DNA of 64,000 bases from assembly GCA_019671135.1 (NCBI GenBank), contig JAHRHY010000002.1:2480001-2544000 (forward strand). Reading direction: 5' to 3'. A model generated the notes under the pieces. The model saw nothing but the letters and a program-made list of their open reading frames with translations. It was not told where the DNA came from and ran no database searches. Below are positions 20,951 to 32,423 of the stretch, in pieces; the stretch's first letter is position 1; every line of letters starts with the position of its first letter. The position numbers and the translations under genes are program-made. The DNA is from Linnemannia hyalina (Eukaryota > Mortierellomycota > Mortierellomycetes > Mortierellales > Mortierellaceae).

Positions 20951-22918
20951 ATGCCGACTCACGAAGCACCCTCGACAAGCAAGCAGCCAGTAGCCAAAAA
21001 GCAGCGGTTCATTATCCGCCATGAGAAACCCAAAATAACGACCAAGCATGTCATGTCCCTGCAACACCCCCTCGGTATCAAACCCCTGGGCAACTACTAC
21101 ATGGACGCCACCCGTTCCGATTTCGCCGGATCCTGTCGTGGCCCCTCCCTCGGACGCCTTTCCCAATTGACGGATGAGATCATCATGGAGATCCTCAACT
21201 TGCTCTCACCCAGCGACCTCGTCACTCTGGGTGCTACGTCTCGGGTTCTATATGGGTTGACACATCTGGACGACATGTGGAAGAACTTGACGATTGAGCG
21301 GTTCAAGGGCGATTGGGTCTGGCAGGACGATACTTGGAGGGCAACTTTCTTGAAGCGGTCTGATCCTGGATACGATACTTCGATGATTTTAAAGAACAGG
21401 GATCAGATGAAGTTGAAGGGGTTCTATTCGGATACCCTCTTCCAATCCTTTTACTGTGCCGCTATCGGAATGGAGCCCTACACGGCCGTCGAGAACATTG
21501 ATCGTCATTCAGGATTGAGTCTGGAGGATTTCATTCAGAAATACGAGCGACCCGGGAAGCCAGTGATTATCACCGATGGAGCCAAGCATTGGCCGGCTAT
21601 GACCAAATGGTCTACAGAGTACTTTCTCAAGACCTGGCCCGACGCAGTGTTGAGAGCAGAGTCAGTCGATGTGAAGGTCGAGAACTATTTCAAGTATGCC
21701 CAGGGAACCAAGGACGAGAGTCCGTTGTATCTGTTTGACAAGAAGTTTGGAGAGCGCTGTCAGGGGATTCTGGAGGACATGGAGGTGCCTGTTTACTTTC
21801 GGGAGGATTTTTTTGGGATGATGAAGGAGAAGAGGCCTGATTACCGCTGGATTATTATTGGACCTGCGCGTTCTGGATCTACCTTCCATAAGGTACATGG
21901 GTCTCACTACTTTGTTGTGTCTGCATGAAAACGTGGTGAAGAAACATAAGTGAAGTGTGAAGACTAACGGCGATGTTATTCGTTTCGTGATACTCCTAGG
22001 ATCCTAATGCGACGTCGGCATGGAATGCTGTTATTACAGGATCGAAAAAGTGGATTATGTTCCCTCCGCACATCCTCCCTCCTGGCGTCTTCACAAACGA
22101 AGGTAACAAGCTTGCCCACTGTCAATTATGCACTAGCTGTCAATAACCTAGGACCAAACTTAACAAACATAATTCCCCTTCATTGTAAAATAGACGAGTC
22201 AGAGGTGACCTCTCCAGTGTCGCTAATGGAATGGTTTAGCAACTTTTACGCCTCAACCCAGTTCCCCGACGACCCTGCAGATCGCCCACTGGAGGGGATC
22301 TGTCGCGAGGGCGAGATCATGTTTGTACCTCGAGGATGGTGGCATGCGGTCGTGAACTTGGAAGACTGTATTGCTATCACGCAGAACTATGTCGGATCCC
22401 AGAACCTCAAGGAGACGATGGAGTTCTTGTACACGAAGCGGGATCAGGTCTCGGGTGTTGCGGATGATCGGCAGGAGGGGTTGTACGAGGAGTTCAAGGA
22501 GGCGTTTTTCCGTAGCAATTGGACCCCTCCGGAGGAGGGCGATGTCGATACCCCACCTCAGGAGGGTGCCGACAGCGGGGACTCGATGAATGCGGAAGAA
22601 ATTGGCAGGAAGCGAGCGTTGATGGAGATGTGGGAGAAGAATGAGCAGGAGATTGAGAGGTTGTCCAAGGCTGTGCAGCAGCGGTGCAAGGGAAGTGTTG
22701 ATGGACCTGAGCAGGTTTCTTTCTGGGAGATGGCTAAGCGAGGAACAAGAGCAGAGGCGGCTTCTGACAAGGAGGGTGAGAGTGGTGTTGAAGCGAACGG
22801 TGGATCTGGAGGTGGGTTCAGTTTCTCGTTTGGGTTTACTTCGGACGATGAGGGGGATGAGGAAGAACCAGTCGAGGAAGAGTCATTGGAGCAAGAGAAC
22901 GTTTCGTCTACAGCATGA
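20951..22918 (+). CDS. F-box plus JmjC-domain dioxygenase (JMJD6 clade)
   Basis: Three exons: 20951-21892, 22000-22102 and 22194-22918, giving 589 aa. An F-box begins at about residue 75 (LTDEIIMEILNLLSPSDLVT then MWKNLTIERFKGDWVW). The JmjC fold follows with FIQKYERPGKPVIITDGAKH. The proximal iron motif HKD is split by intron 1 (STFHK|DPNATSAWNAVI), and the distal His lies in FVPRGWWHAVVNLEDC. These spacings and the GWWHxVxN and AITQNYV motifs match JMJD6-type Fe(II)/2-oxoglutarate oxygenases, which hydroxylate lysines or demethylate. The tail is acidic and Gly/Ser-rich (GGFSFSFGFTSDDEGDEEEP). The F-box suggests coupling to an SCF ubiquitin ligase. Substrate unknown. The start ATG at 20951 follows a CT-rich leader. 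Confidence 0.9.
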
Positions 22919-23191
22919 GGATAGATAGAAAACAACAAACAAGCAATACCCGTTGGAGAATAACATCTACTAGAAAAAAATCGGTAGCACCGCGCTCTCA
23001 ACGGTGTCTTTCACATCCATGTGAGAACAATCAAGAGAGAAAGATCGTGCGAATCCCCAGTCACGTCAACCGTTTCGCTCCCGTGCGTCGAAGCTCCTTC
23101 CCCAACCATTTATTCTCTTCCCCTTTGTTCCTTCACCTTCTCTCTTGATCCCTCAACCTTCTTCCCACATCACTTTCACCTTTCATCAACC

Positions 23192-24826
23192 ATGGGCGCA
23201 TTCAGCTTCGAAGTCACCCTTGCCAGGATCACCGGCCCCGAGTTCATCGAGTTTATGTGGGAGAAGATCAACACCGCTCCATGCCAAGTCGCCATCTGTA
23301 AGAAAATAATTATGTCACAGCACTGAAACCCGCCTCCGCCAACTTTTCACTCGGACCAGGAACACTCCACAACCATCTCTGGGCGATGCCTCCCGAGGCA
23401 CGAATTGGAAGTCCCTTCACAGATATGCAAGCTGCACCTTCGTCTATTGGGATATCAGAGTCCACTTTCAACTTTACCAAGGGCAGGGGACATCCAGGAT
23501 GGATATTGAACTGACAAAAAAAAAAAAAGAATGGGGCAAAAAATCTTATCACGGAATATGGGAACAACGGAAACAAGGAACGTTTGACTTTAGAAACCCA
23601 GCGCGCGCTTTTTTTTGCTCACACTCGTTTCTCTCTTGTTGCTGTGAAAAACCCAACGAATAGTGGCCATGATCTTGCACGTTACCAACTACAATGTCAC
23701 TGCCCGCTTCGAGTACAACACTCGAGGATTCACCAAGGTAAAGAGCAAAGCAATGCAAGGAAGAAGTGAACCATGAAAGAGAAAAGGGAGATGATAATAG
23801 GTCGCGTGAAAGAAATGACAGACAAGGAAAAAGGAAAAACGGGTTCATTGATGTTTCTACACGTGATACTAACATCATTTCGTTTCTTCTCATTCAACCC
23901 CACAAAAAAAACTAATAGGTGCTTGGAAAGAACGCCATTTACTTCTACGCTGTTTACTTGATCTTGAGTGCCCTCATCCGCGACCACTTCATCCACCTCG
24001 CCGTCGCCCCTGATGCTGGCTCTGTAAGTATCCTTTGTTCTTTCTATTCTATTTGTGCGAGCTCGGAAATAAATTCAACTTGGTGGCAAAACAGGATCGC
24101 ATCCTCATCATCATATCTTTATATTTGATCAATTAGCTTGTATTGCTCCCTGCCACCGTCGCCACTGTCCTCGGAGCCGTCTGCTTCGTCTCCGGGGCTC
24201 TCTTGAACCTCTGGACCTTGAAGGTAAGGATTGCTTCTGTTGGACAGTATTTTGTTCGAGCATGTCATTTTGAATGGAATTTACTAACGTCGATTTATTA
24301 CTCAAATGAAATGTGATAGTCGCTCGGAATCAAGGGAATGTACAACGGCGACAGCTTTGGCTTCTTGTTCGATGCTCCCGTAAGTCTCTCTATCAGGAAT
24401 CATTTCTTGGATACAAGTAGCTCTCGATTATTTTTTCTGGTACTATAGACAGTTCTTTTACTCACCAATAATCGCTATTCTATGCTCGATGTTAGGTTGA
24501 GGATGGTCCTTATCAGTACTTCAGCGACCCCCAATACGTCGGCACCACCTTGTCGCTTGTCGGCACTGGCATCTATTACCAGTCTGTCATTGGATATATC
24601 TTGGCCGTTGACATGTACATCATCTTCTGGATCTCCGTCATGTTCTTCGAGGTACTTTGTTTATCTTCGCTACTTTCGAACTTCAATTGCAAGTGCAAGA
24701 CGAACGTATTTTTTTTATTTTATTTCGCATTACTAACATCCTATACCCTTTTTATTATTTTTTATTTGTCGAATCTAGGGTCCTCACATGAACCGCATTT
24801 ACTCCAAGAAGACCAAGTCCGAGTAA
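23192..24826 (+). CDS. OPI3: Phospholipid/phosphatidylethanolamine N-methyltransferase
   Basis: Seven short exons: 23192-23297, 23664-23737, 23919-24023, 24137-24223, 24320-24379, 24496-24651 and 24779-24826, giving 211 aa, close to yeast Opi3 and human PEMT. The protein is almost entirely membrane helices. The class motif is GMYNGDSFGFLFDAPVEDGP with FSDPQYVGTTLSLVGTG, and it ends MFFEGPHMNRIYSKKTKSE, a Lys-rich tail suited to ER retention. The conserved G-x-G and terminal Glu form the S-adenosylmethionine site in this family. Reaction: successive methylation of phosphatidylethanolamine derivatives to phosphatidylcholine at the ER. The last four residues end just before a 17-A run that begins in the stop codon region. 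All introns have GT-AG ends. Confidence 0.92.
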
Positions 24827-25271
24827 AAAAAAAAAAAAAAAAGGCACACTAGATATTTCACGTCATTTTCCCACAAATACATTCTTGTTTGTATAAAACG
24901 CACAAGTCCTTCAAACGATTATTCCCAGGTACCAACCGACCCCACGTTAACGCAAAGGCCCCCGATCGGGGTTGACTAATCGTCATATCCGGTTTTTTTT
25001 TTGGCAACGGAAAGACAAGAAAAGGTGTCCGTGTCATTGTATATCCTCCAAGCATAAAACTCAATGTATCCATAGAACTATCAACAACATAAATCAGATC
25101 AAAAGTATCAAAAAACGCGTTTCGAGAGGAGGGGGCCAAAAAAAAAGATGGGCACAAAATAAAATTGTTGGAAGTTTTTTATGTGGGGGCAGAAGAAGAA
25201 CAATCAGAACAGACTATCAACACATAAAGAAACAGGGTGAGGTGGGGGGAGGGGGCCGCACAAAACCCAGT
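24827..25271. other. Intergenic between convergent genes
   Basis: About 445 bp holding the 3' UTRs and terminators of PEMT (+) and eS6 (-). No other gene was seen. Confidence 0.6.
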
Positions 25272-27329
25272 TTAAGCCTTGTGGAGGGAAGAAGCGCGAC
25301 GCTTCTTGATCTCGGAGCGCTTCTCGGCAGCCTCCTTGACACGCTTGGCGAGGAGAGCCTTGTACTCGACCTCGGCCTCCTTGGCGTTCTCGGCACGGCG
25401 CTTCTTCAAGTTCAAGATGTGGCGCTTGCGCTGGAGGACAACGGGGGTGACAAGACGCTGGATCTTGGGGGCCTTGGTGTAGGGCTTCTTCTCGGCGTTC
25501 TTGGGCTGGACCTCGCGGCGAATGACGAACTTGCGGACATCATCATCCTTGGTCAAGTTCTATTTTTGTTGAGATTGTTGAAAGAGACGAGGTGGTTAGC
25601 GAACTATGCTTTTTTTTCTGTCGTGGTCAGGATGTGTGGAGAAGGAAGGCGCTGCTGATTGTTGTTCGAGGTCCAGATTGCTGAAGATAAGCGCGTTGCT
25701 CGAGAACAATGTCCATACGACAAATATGCTCAAACCCCCCAAAGCAAGAGTAGGAAGTGCTAAATGGGTCCAAATGTTTCTTGTCGCCACATGTCCAAAG
25801 ATCCCAAATGTTGTAAAAAGCTCAGTTTCCGACGCGGATGTAAAAAAAAAAAGGGTTACGTACGAAGAACTTGCGGATGTTGTTGGCACGCTTGGGTCCG
25901 AGGCGCTTGGGGACGGTGGTGTCGGTAAGACCGGGAAGGTCCTGCTCACCCTGCTTGACAATGGTGACAGAGAGGACCGACATGTCGGAGGCGACGATGC
26001 ATCCGCGGACGGACTTGCGCTTGCGCTCACCAGTGCGGCGGGGGCGGTAGCACGAGTGACCCTTGGACAACAAGAGGCGGACACGGGAGGGGAGGAGGAC
26101 TCCCTGCTTCATGGGGAAACCCTGCTTGTCGTTACCTCCGGTGATGCGGAAGACGTAACCCTTGAACTCGTCACCGAGAGAGTCGACGGCAACCTCAGCG
26201 GAGATGCGCTTGTCGTAAAAGATGCGACTATTTTTTGAATTTTGGAGTATGAAGGGAGGGTGGAGTTAGTCTCTGATGTTGAACGGAGGCGTTTGGCTTT
26301 GGGAAGGCGTCGTGCGCCTTCTACACGCTTTCTCTCCTGTGTGTTGAGCGTTTTTTGTCGATCATGATGCCGCGCCACCAGCTCCTTTGTTTCGTTTGTG
26401 TGTGTATCGAGTTGAGTGGTCTTTAGTGAGCGAGGCTGCTTGGTCGAAGGAAAGGGTATCCAGACGGCCAATTAGCGCACCAGCGCAAGGGCAATTGATC
26501 CCCTCCCCCTGCAGGCCATTATCACACTCTTCGCTGATAACTCCTGGTAGTGTGCTCCCTTTCTGTCGCTTCCGAGTTATATGTACTCCAAGTCCTTGGA
26601 GAAAGCTGGCGTGTCGGATCCTGATCTCCGTCGCTGTCAAGATCACTTACGTCTTGCGCTCATCATCGAAATCGATGGTCTTCTGGCAGCCAGTGGCTGG
26701 GTTGGCAATGTTCAACTGTTGTCATCAAAAAAGAAAGGAAGAAAAGAGATCCATCAGTATAAGATTCTGACGGAACATAGTAGTAGTTGCTTGAAGGTGT
26801 TGTTGGGTTTGTAACCGCTGAGAGGGCCTGGAGTAGTAGTCGGTGGGGTGGTGGTGTGAGTTTGATGATGATCCTCCCGTAGATGTCCTGCTGAGTTTTT
26901 TGTTTTCTGTGTCTCCAGAGCCGTCGGGATGTAAGTGCTGCCATTGCTGTTTGTCGGTTTTGAACAGATCTCTGGTTCTACCCTCCATCACTATCGCTGG
27001 TGATGGGGGTCTCCTTGCTCGCAGGTTCTATTTTGACAATAGTTCCGACTTGCAATACCGTCCAGTTCTACCCCCCCATCCAATCCTCCCATGGACCGTC
27101 AGAGTTTGCCGGTAAAGCTGTAGGTGTCGATTTTTTTTTTCTGGCTGGAATTTTCCTGGAAGTGTGTCGGATATGAGGTTTGTGAAGATGGAGATGCTGA
27201 TGATGATGGGGATGTCTGGTTGGATGGGTGTGTGTTGTTTGTCGTCGGATGGATGTTTTTGCTCCCCAATGCTCCCGATGGAATCTAATCGATCCGCGGC
27301 CAATTTGCTGCCGAGTCTCGCACCTTCAT
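25272..27329 (-). CDS. RPS6: 40S ribosomal protein eS6
   Basis: Four exons: 27324-27329 (only ATG AAG), 26651-26715, 25864-26227 and 25272-25559, giving 240 aa. Sequence landmarks are [60 protein letters not shown] and [19 protein letters not shown]. The basic, Ala-rich C-terminus ends [13 protein letters not shown]; the RRASS context is the usual TOR/S6-kinase phosphorylation region. The start is set by a six-nucleotide coding exon spliced across a 608-nt first intron, a position also used in other fungal eS6 genes. Length and every block match the family. The long first intron may carry regulatory sequence; I saw no clear snoRNA boxes in the introns. Confidence 0.93.
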
Positions 27330-27680
27330 TTTGTAAGGCCAGTCAAAAAAGGAAGAGCAACATGTTGTTCAAGGAACGCTAACATATAATCTTCTCTATT
27401 AAAATTAAGGGGTACTTCATCAATTGCACTTTCCTCTTTGCTGTTAGATCGCACTTGCAAGCTTAATCTACGCTTTTCTACCACTCCCTGTTTTGCTTTT
27501 GCTTCCTCTCCCTCTCACACCCACACCCCATGTTGCGAATCAAACGAGATTGGAGAACAATGCCACCGTCGTAGAAAAAGAGATAACATCTAACCATTTG
27601 AGACTTATAGAGGAGGAATGATCTATCCATCAGATGAACACTTTATTGGGTGTATGGGCGAAGCACACGTATGACATGTT
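27330..27680. other. Intergenic: eS6 promoter and monooxygenase 3' end
   Basis: About 350 bp. The CT-rich stretch around 27440-27520 is probably the eS6 promoter or leader in antisense view. Nothing else was seen. Confidence 0.5.
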
Positions 27681-29331
27681 TTAGTGCTTCTCATGGGTAT
27701 CAGCTCCAAAGACCTTATGCTCCTTCTGAGGCAGAGCATCGACATGTCCACGACTCTCGACAAGCGGCAAGAAGGTCGCTTGAGGACGATCCGCCAACGT
27801 CTTTGAATCACAGAAATGTTGGTACACCTTTGACATGTACCGCACATAGAACTTTCTCATCAGCGACTCTGTCCACGTCTAGATCATCAATATGGATATA
27901 AACGCGTTTAGTTCGTTACTTTGGTTTCAAATGGGTAGCATAGCAAATTCAATCAACTATTACAGCTGGTAGAAGGGTGTTTTACCTGTCCGCTGAGGAT
28001 GCGGTTAACTTTGCGGTTCATCAACATCTGTCCCTTGGCATGCAAGTACCGATCCGCATGAAAGTCCTTGAACAACTCAACCAAATTCTCTGAAGAAGCC
28101 AACGGCAAATCATGGAACAAGTTGGCCAAAATCACTGCATCCCCAATCGCGTTGGTCGCTCCTTGATGGGCTGCATTCGGGAACATGCGATGACATGCGT
28201 CACCGATCAAGAGGGTCCGTCCATGATGCCATGTCTCGAACAGCGTCTCTTCCGAGATGGCTCGAGCCATATGGTCCTTGGGTGTCGCGTCCATCAGATC
28301 ACCAAGTTTGCCGCCCATTGGTAATGGGAAGGTTCGGCATTCTTCCGAGACGAGGAGGGAATGGGCGATTGTGTTGGATTCTTCTGCCTCCCAACCTAGT
28401 GTTGCTGCGGTGGTGAATTGGCCGCTTTCGGTGGAGGAGAAGGAGAGGTGAGAGAGGGAGGAGGGTGTGGGTGAGGGAGGCGATTTTGGTGGGTAGGAGG
28501 AGTCGACGCAACGGGCGCGTTGTTCCAGAAGCGTGTTGTCGTCAATCTCCATATTCACCGACCAACAGATCCGATTTCCAGGCACCGTAAAATAACTCCA
28601 CTAATGACAGTTCGACATGTTGCGTAAAGAGTTCATGGTCAGTACTTCTCATCCATGTTTGTAAACACGGAATTTGACAATAAACAACAACAAAGGGGTT
28701 GTACTTACAGAATGAGGCAAGGTGGTGCCAACAACAATCTCACACCGACTCTCATCTTCCAAGAGCGCCCCAAACTTCTCGACATCCAATGCATGCGTAA
28801 CACCCACGAGATGGATATGCCCGCCCTTCAACGCCTCCCCCTCCGCCTCCGCTGTTGCCGTCTCATCACTACCATCATCAAGCAAAGCAGCAGCATTTGC
28901 GACCGTCGCCGCCGCAACATCCGCCGCCACCGCCACTGCATCCTGTCTTGGCAAGATCCCTTTCTTGGCAACCTGCTTATACAACAGCTCTCTGATTTTT
29001 GAGAATGCTCCGTCGGCTCCGATGAGGACATCGCCTTGGTAAGTCGTGTCGTCGGCGCAGCGAAGGACGACCTCGTCCTTGTTGGCTGTGAAGGAGACGA
29101 TTCGTTTTGAGAAGTGGATCTTGTGAGACGGGATTTGAGAGGCGAGTAGCTGTAGGAGGTCGGACCTCGTTGTAACCAAAGAGTCATACCCGGTCCTGTA
29201 CAAAGAAAAAAAAAAGGAAAAGGGAAAGGGAAAGGGAAAGGTAAGAAAAAAAAGACCAGGGTAAAGTGCAATGCCGAAAGCACAATGCCGATGCCTGTTG
29301 ATTGGGCTGTTCATGCGTGCTTGATTTTCAT

Positions 29332-29367
<36 letters not shown>

Positions 29368-29800
29368 CAAGGAACAACGACTTACTGCTCTTTATGATCC
29401 GCAAGGTCAATCTCCCCTATCCGCTTTAGACTCTCTTCAACCAAGTGCATCGTCTTGATGGGCTTCGAAATCTCCTGAAGACGACGAAGCAGACCCAATT
29501 GCTCAAATAGCGGCATCGCAGTGGGACCGATCAAAATAGCGCTTCCTAATGGTCGCACAGAACGAAAAAAAAAAAGGCCACAAAGGGTTTTTCGGTCGAT
29601 TAGTAACAAGGCATTGTAGAGCGTTTCAATCGACATATGTTAGTAGAAGGGGAACTGAGGACGTGTGCTGTACCGAGAGGAGAGACGGAGGAGGAGGATT
29701 CAAAGAGCTCAAAGTCAATCTTGGCACGCTCCAGTAACACGGCGAGGGTGACACCTCCGAGTCCTGCTCCTGCAATGAGAATCTTGAATGGGGGAGCCAT
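27681..29800 (-). CDS. FAD-dependent monooxygenase (group A, PHBH fold)
   Basis: Five exons: 29674-29800, 29386-29545, 28709-29195, 27986-28600 and 27681-27878, giving 528 aa. The N-terminal dinucleotide fold has GAGLGGVTLAVLLERA. The DG motif is LIGADGAFSKIRELL, and the flavin-ribityl motif is LLIGDACHRMFPNAAHQGA. The final exon (MRKFYVRYMSKVYQHF to ALPQKEHKVFGAD) is typical of fungal zeaxanthin-epoxidase/salicylate-hydroxylase-like enzymes. Two insertions are unusual: an Ala-rich stretch after ILPRQDAV and a Ser/Pro stretch near residues 300-320. Substrate cannot be inferred. Intron 2 contains a 32-A run (plus strand). No biosynthetic cluster surrounds it, so a catabolic or detoxifying role is as likely as secondary metabolism. 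Confidence 0.87.
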
Positions 29801-30365
29801 GAGTTTCTGTTGATGGTTGATGGAAGTAGAATGTATTGAAAAAAAAGTGGGTATGTGAAAGAGTAGGAGTGAAAGGTATGTGAATAAAGAAAAGGGGACG
29901 GAGAAAAGGAAAAAGAGACGGAATTGAAGAGAACGAAGAGAGAAAGTGGGCGATGACGACCCTGCTGGCACATTTTTAAAGCAGCGGAGGGAGCGGAGCA
30001 AGAAGGCGAAGAGGATCATGACCATGTGCGCCATGTTTCGTGTGTGTCTGTGTGTGCCTGAGGGATTTTTTTTAGATGACAGACAGCGAAACTCAAAACA
30101 TCATAGTCGGGCTGAGAGAATTGACGTCAATGGGGTTAACAACATGCATACACGCTTTTATTCCCCTTTTGGCTGTCATCCTTTACAACACCCTATTTCT
30201 TGGCACTAGAGGACACATGCCAAGCGGCAGCAACACGTAAAAGCCGAGGCAAATAGTCAATCATGCTTTCATGCAAAGGAATGTGTAGTGCGGTGACATA
30301 AATACTCTATTCAAAATGAACATGGTTCGATCTACGAGAAGAACTAGATTAACTACAACGTTTCC
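29801..30365. other. Intergenic
   Basis: About 565 bp between the monooxygenase start and the 3' end of the MscL-like gene. It is pyrimidine-rich on the minus strand near 29820-29960, as expected for the monooxygenase promoter. No gene was seen. Confidence 0.5.
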
Positions 30366-31887
30366 TCAGAAGTGAGAAGTCTGGTCGGCAAAGGGCGAAT
30401 GACCTCCGTTAGAGGCAGCGGCAACGCGTTCCATGTTGGCGACCTTGGCACATGCATCCCAATCAAGCCATGTCGTGCAGTTGGGGCAACGCACAGCGTT
30501 CAATGGGACGCTCTTCAGACAGTAATCGCACTTCTTCTCTGTCACCTCCTTCTTAGAATTCCTGCTCACTTCGTACACTATCATGAATATGCAAGGGAAG
30601 AGGAGGAGGAGGAGATGAGTGATGAGTAAAGCGTTGGCCAAGAAGTGTGTCCCAATGCTTCAAGTCCGGTCTGACGGCCGGGTTGAGGCAGCATATTTTT
30701 TTTGTGGGTCTTACCTTTGACGATGATAAAGACGCAACCAGAGATGATGAAAAAGTTGATGACCGTCTGCACAAAGTTGCCCCAGTTCCATGTCACCGCA
30801 AAATGCTCCTTTGCAAATGCCCTCGTTGGCAACTATGAGTTCGTTGAGCAACAAAGAAAAAAGGCAAATGAAGTCATTAGAAAACCACCCCAATTTAAGA
30901 ACTCCTGCGCATGCAAGAAAGAACAAATTACTTACAGGTGTGTCAGGGTCGCGAGGATCACGGTGCAGGATGACGAAGTTCTCCTCGAGGTTCTTTCCTG
31001 TAGCGATGGCGATCAAAGGCGTGATAATGTCCGTGACCAAACTAGTGACAATCTACACGATGGCGAAGGCGAGAATAATCGGGGTCAGCATCTTTTAGCG
31101 CATTCCTTGTTCAGTCGTCGTCTTTTTCGACTGTTGTTGTTCTTATTGAAAGAGACATCGATGAGGCATACTTACAGCAGTGAAGGCAGCACCTATTTTC
31201 CACAATAAAAAAAAAAGACAAGCGTCAGACACCACATCTCCAACTCCAACGTCCGTCCGCCGTTCAGGGACACAACGCAAAAAATTCAGGAATGCCCATA
31301 TGTTTCATTTAACAAATTCTTGAACGAAGAACAGCCCACAAATCAACCACATACCAATAATAACGGCGACAGCAAGGTCCATGACGTTGCCACGGTCCAT
31401 GAACTTGCGGTAATCCGCAAAGAACGAAGCTCCTTGCTTGATAACCGGCGCTTTCACCAGTTTGTCACCCACTTGGTTAACACCTTTCTCAACTATTTGA
31501 AGCAAATAAAAAAAGAAATAATTGTGCAAGGGGGGTTAGAACTTGTAGTTGCTCCTCATCTTACCTTAGAACATGACGCGAAACTAGAAACTAAATCGCC
31601 TCCTTTGAGAACAGAACAAAAGGAGACGTACCGTTTGAGATGCCTCCTTGGACAGCTTGAGCGCCGAGTGTGATCCCAGACCAGGCTTCAGTGATTACGT
31701 TCCTCTTCTTGGGTCTTCCCGCCGAATCCATCTGTCCTCCTACATTGTTCGGCTCATAATGCTGATCCTGACCAGCACTGCTGCCGTTGTATTGCTGTTG
31801 GTTCTGCAAAGGGTGGTATTCGTCTTGCTTCCGGGCGGTGTATGCCGATGATGGCTGTTGAGGGTTGGTGTTGTTGTAGTTGCTCAT
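30366..31887 (-). CDS. MscL-like large-conductance mechanosensitive channel
   Basis: Six exons: 31632-31887, 31355-31492, 31176-31192, 30936-31052, 30715-30832 and 30366-30577, giving 285 aa. The disordered Gln/Asn-rich N-terminus (about 70 residues) is followed by SFFADYRKFMDRGNVMDLAV. The pore helix reads VAVIIGAAFTAIVTSLVTDI. The second helix lies in WGNFVQTVINFFIISGCVFI. These are bacterial MscL signatures. The C-terminus adds a zinc-ribbon-like CDYCLKSVPLNAVRCPNC then TTWLDW. Fungal MscL relatives are known. Activity in osmotic shock response is expected by homology; the membrane used (plasma or internal) is unknown. The 17-nt third exon encodes GAAFTA inside the pore constriction and is essential to the family match. 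Confidence 0.88.
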
Positions 31888-32423
31888 AGCTTGGTTCAGG
31901 GGTAACGGAAAACAAAAGAGAGGTGATAAAATAAAAAAAGAAGAGATGAAGAAATGAGAGATGAAAAGAATGAGAGATGAGGAATGAGTAAAGAGAAAAG
32001 AGAGAGGGAAGAAAGAACTACCGAGGGTGTGAGAGACTGAACCCTCTCCTCCTTTCGTCTTCGCTTCTTTGCTTCTCTCCAGGTTTCAACCACAAACACT
32101 TGCTTACTTTCTTCCACTGAACGAACGGCTCAACCGAGAGAACTGATAACATTAGCAATTTGGGCGTCTTGAACCTTAACCCCGTTTAGGGACAAAATCG
32201 ATGGCTTCAGACCTCGTTTGACTATTGGTGGACCTTGCTAATTATTGAGGCGTAAAAGTGGTGAGCACGTTTGTAAGGTTGTGGAGCAATTGGCGTTATG
32301 GGTAATAAAAGGAATATCTTTGTTCATAATGGTTTAATAAGTAAATGGTAAATGGTATCGATAGTATGGATGGGGGAAGTAGTTAATCAATTCATGAACA
32401 GTAGAGTTTCAAGAACGTGCGTA
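31888..32423. other. Intergenic
   Basis: About 535 bp holding the MscL-like gene promoter (purine-rich on the plus strand, 31915-32010) and the ABC transporter 3' end. No gene was seen. Confidence 0.5.

Noticed and set aside
25606..26238. 210-codon plus-strand ORF
   Set aside because: Mostly antisense of eS6 exon 3 and its intron.
25560..27323. snoRNA hosted in eS6 introns
   Set aside because: No paired C and D boxes or H/ACA layout could be identified by eye.
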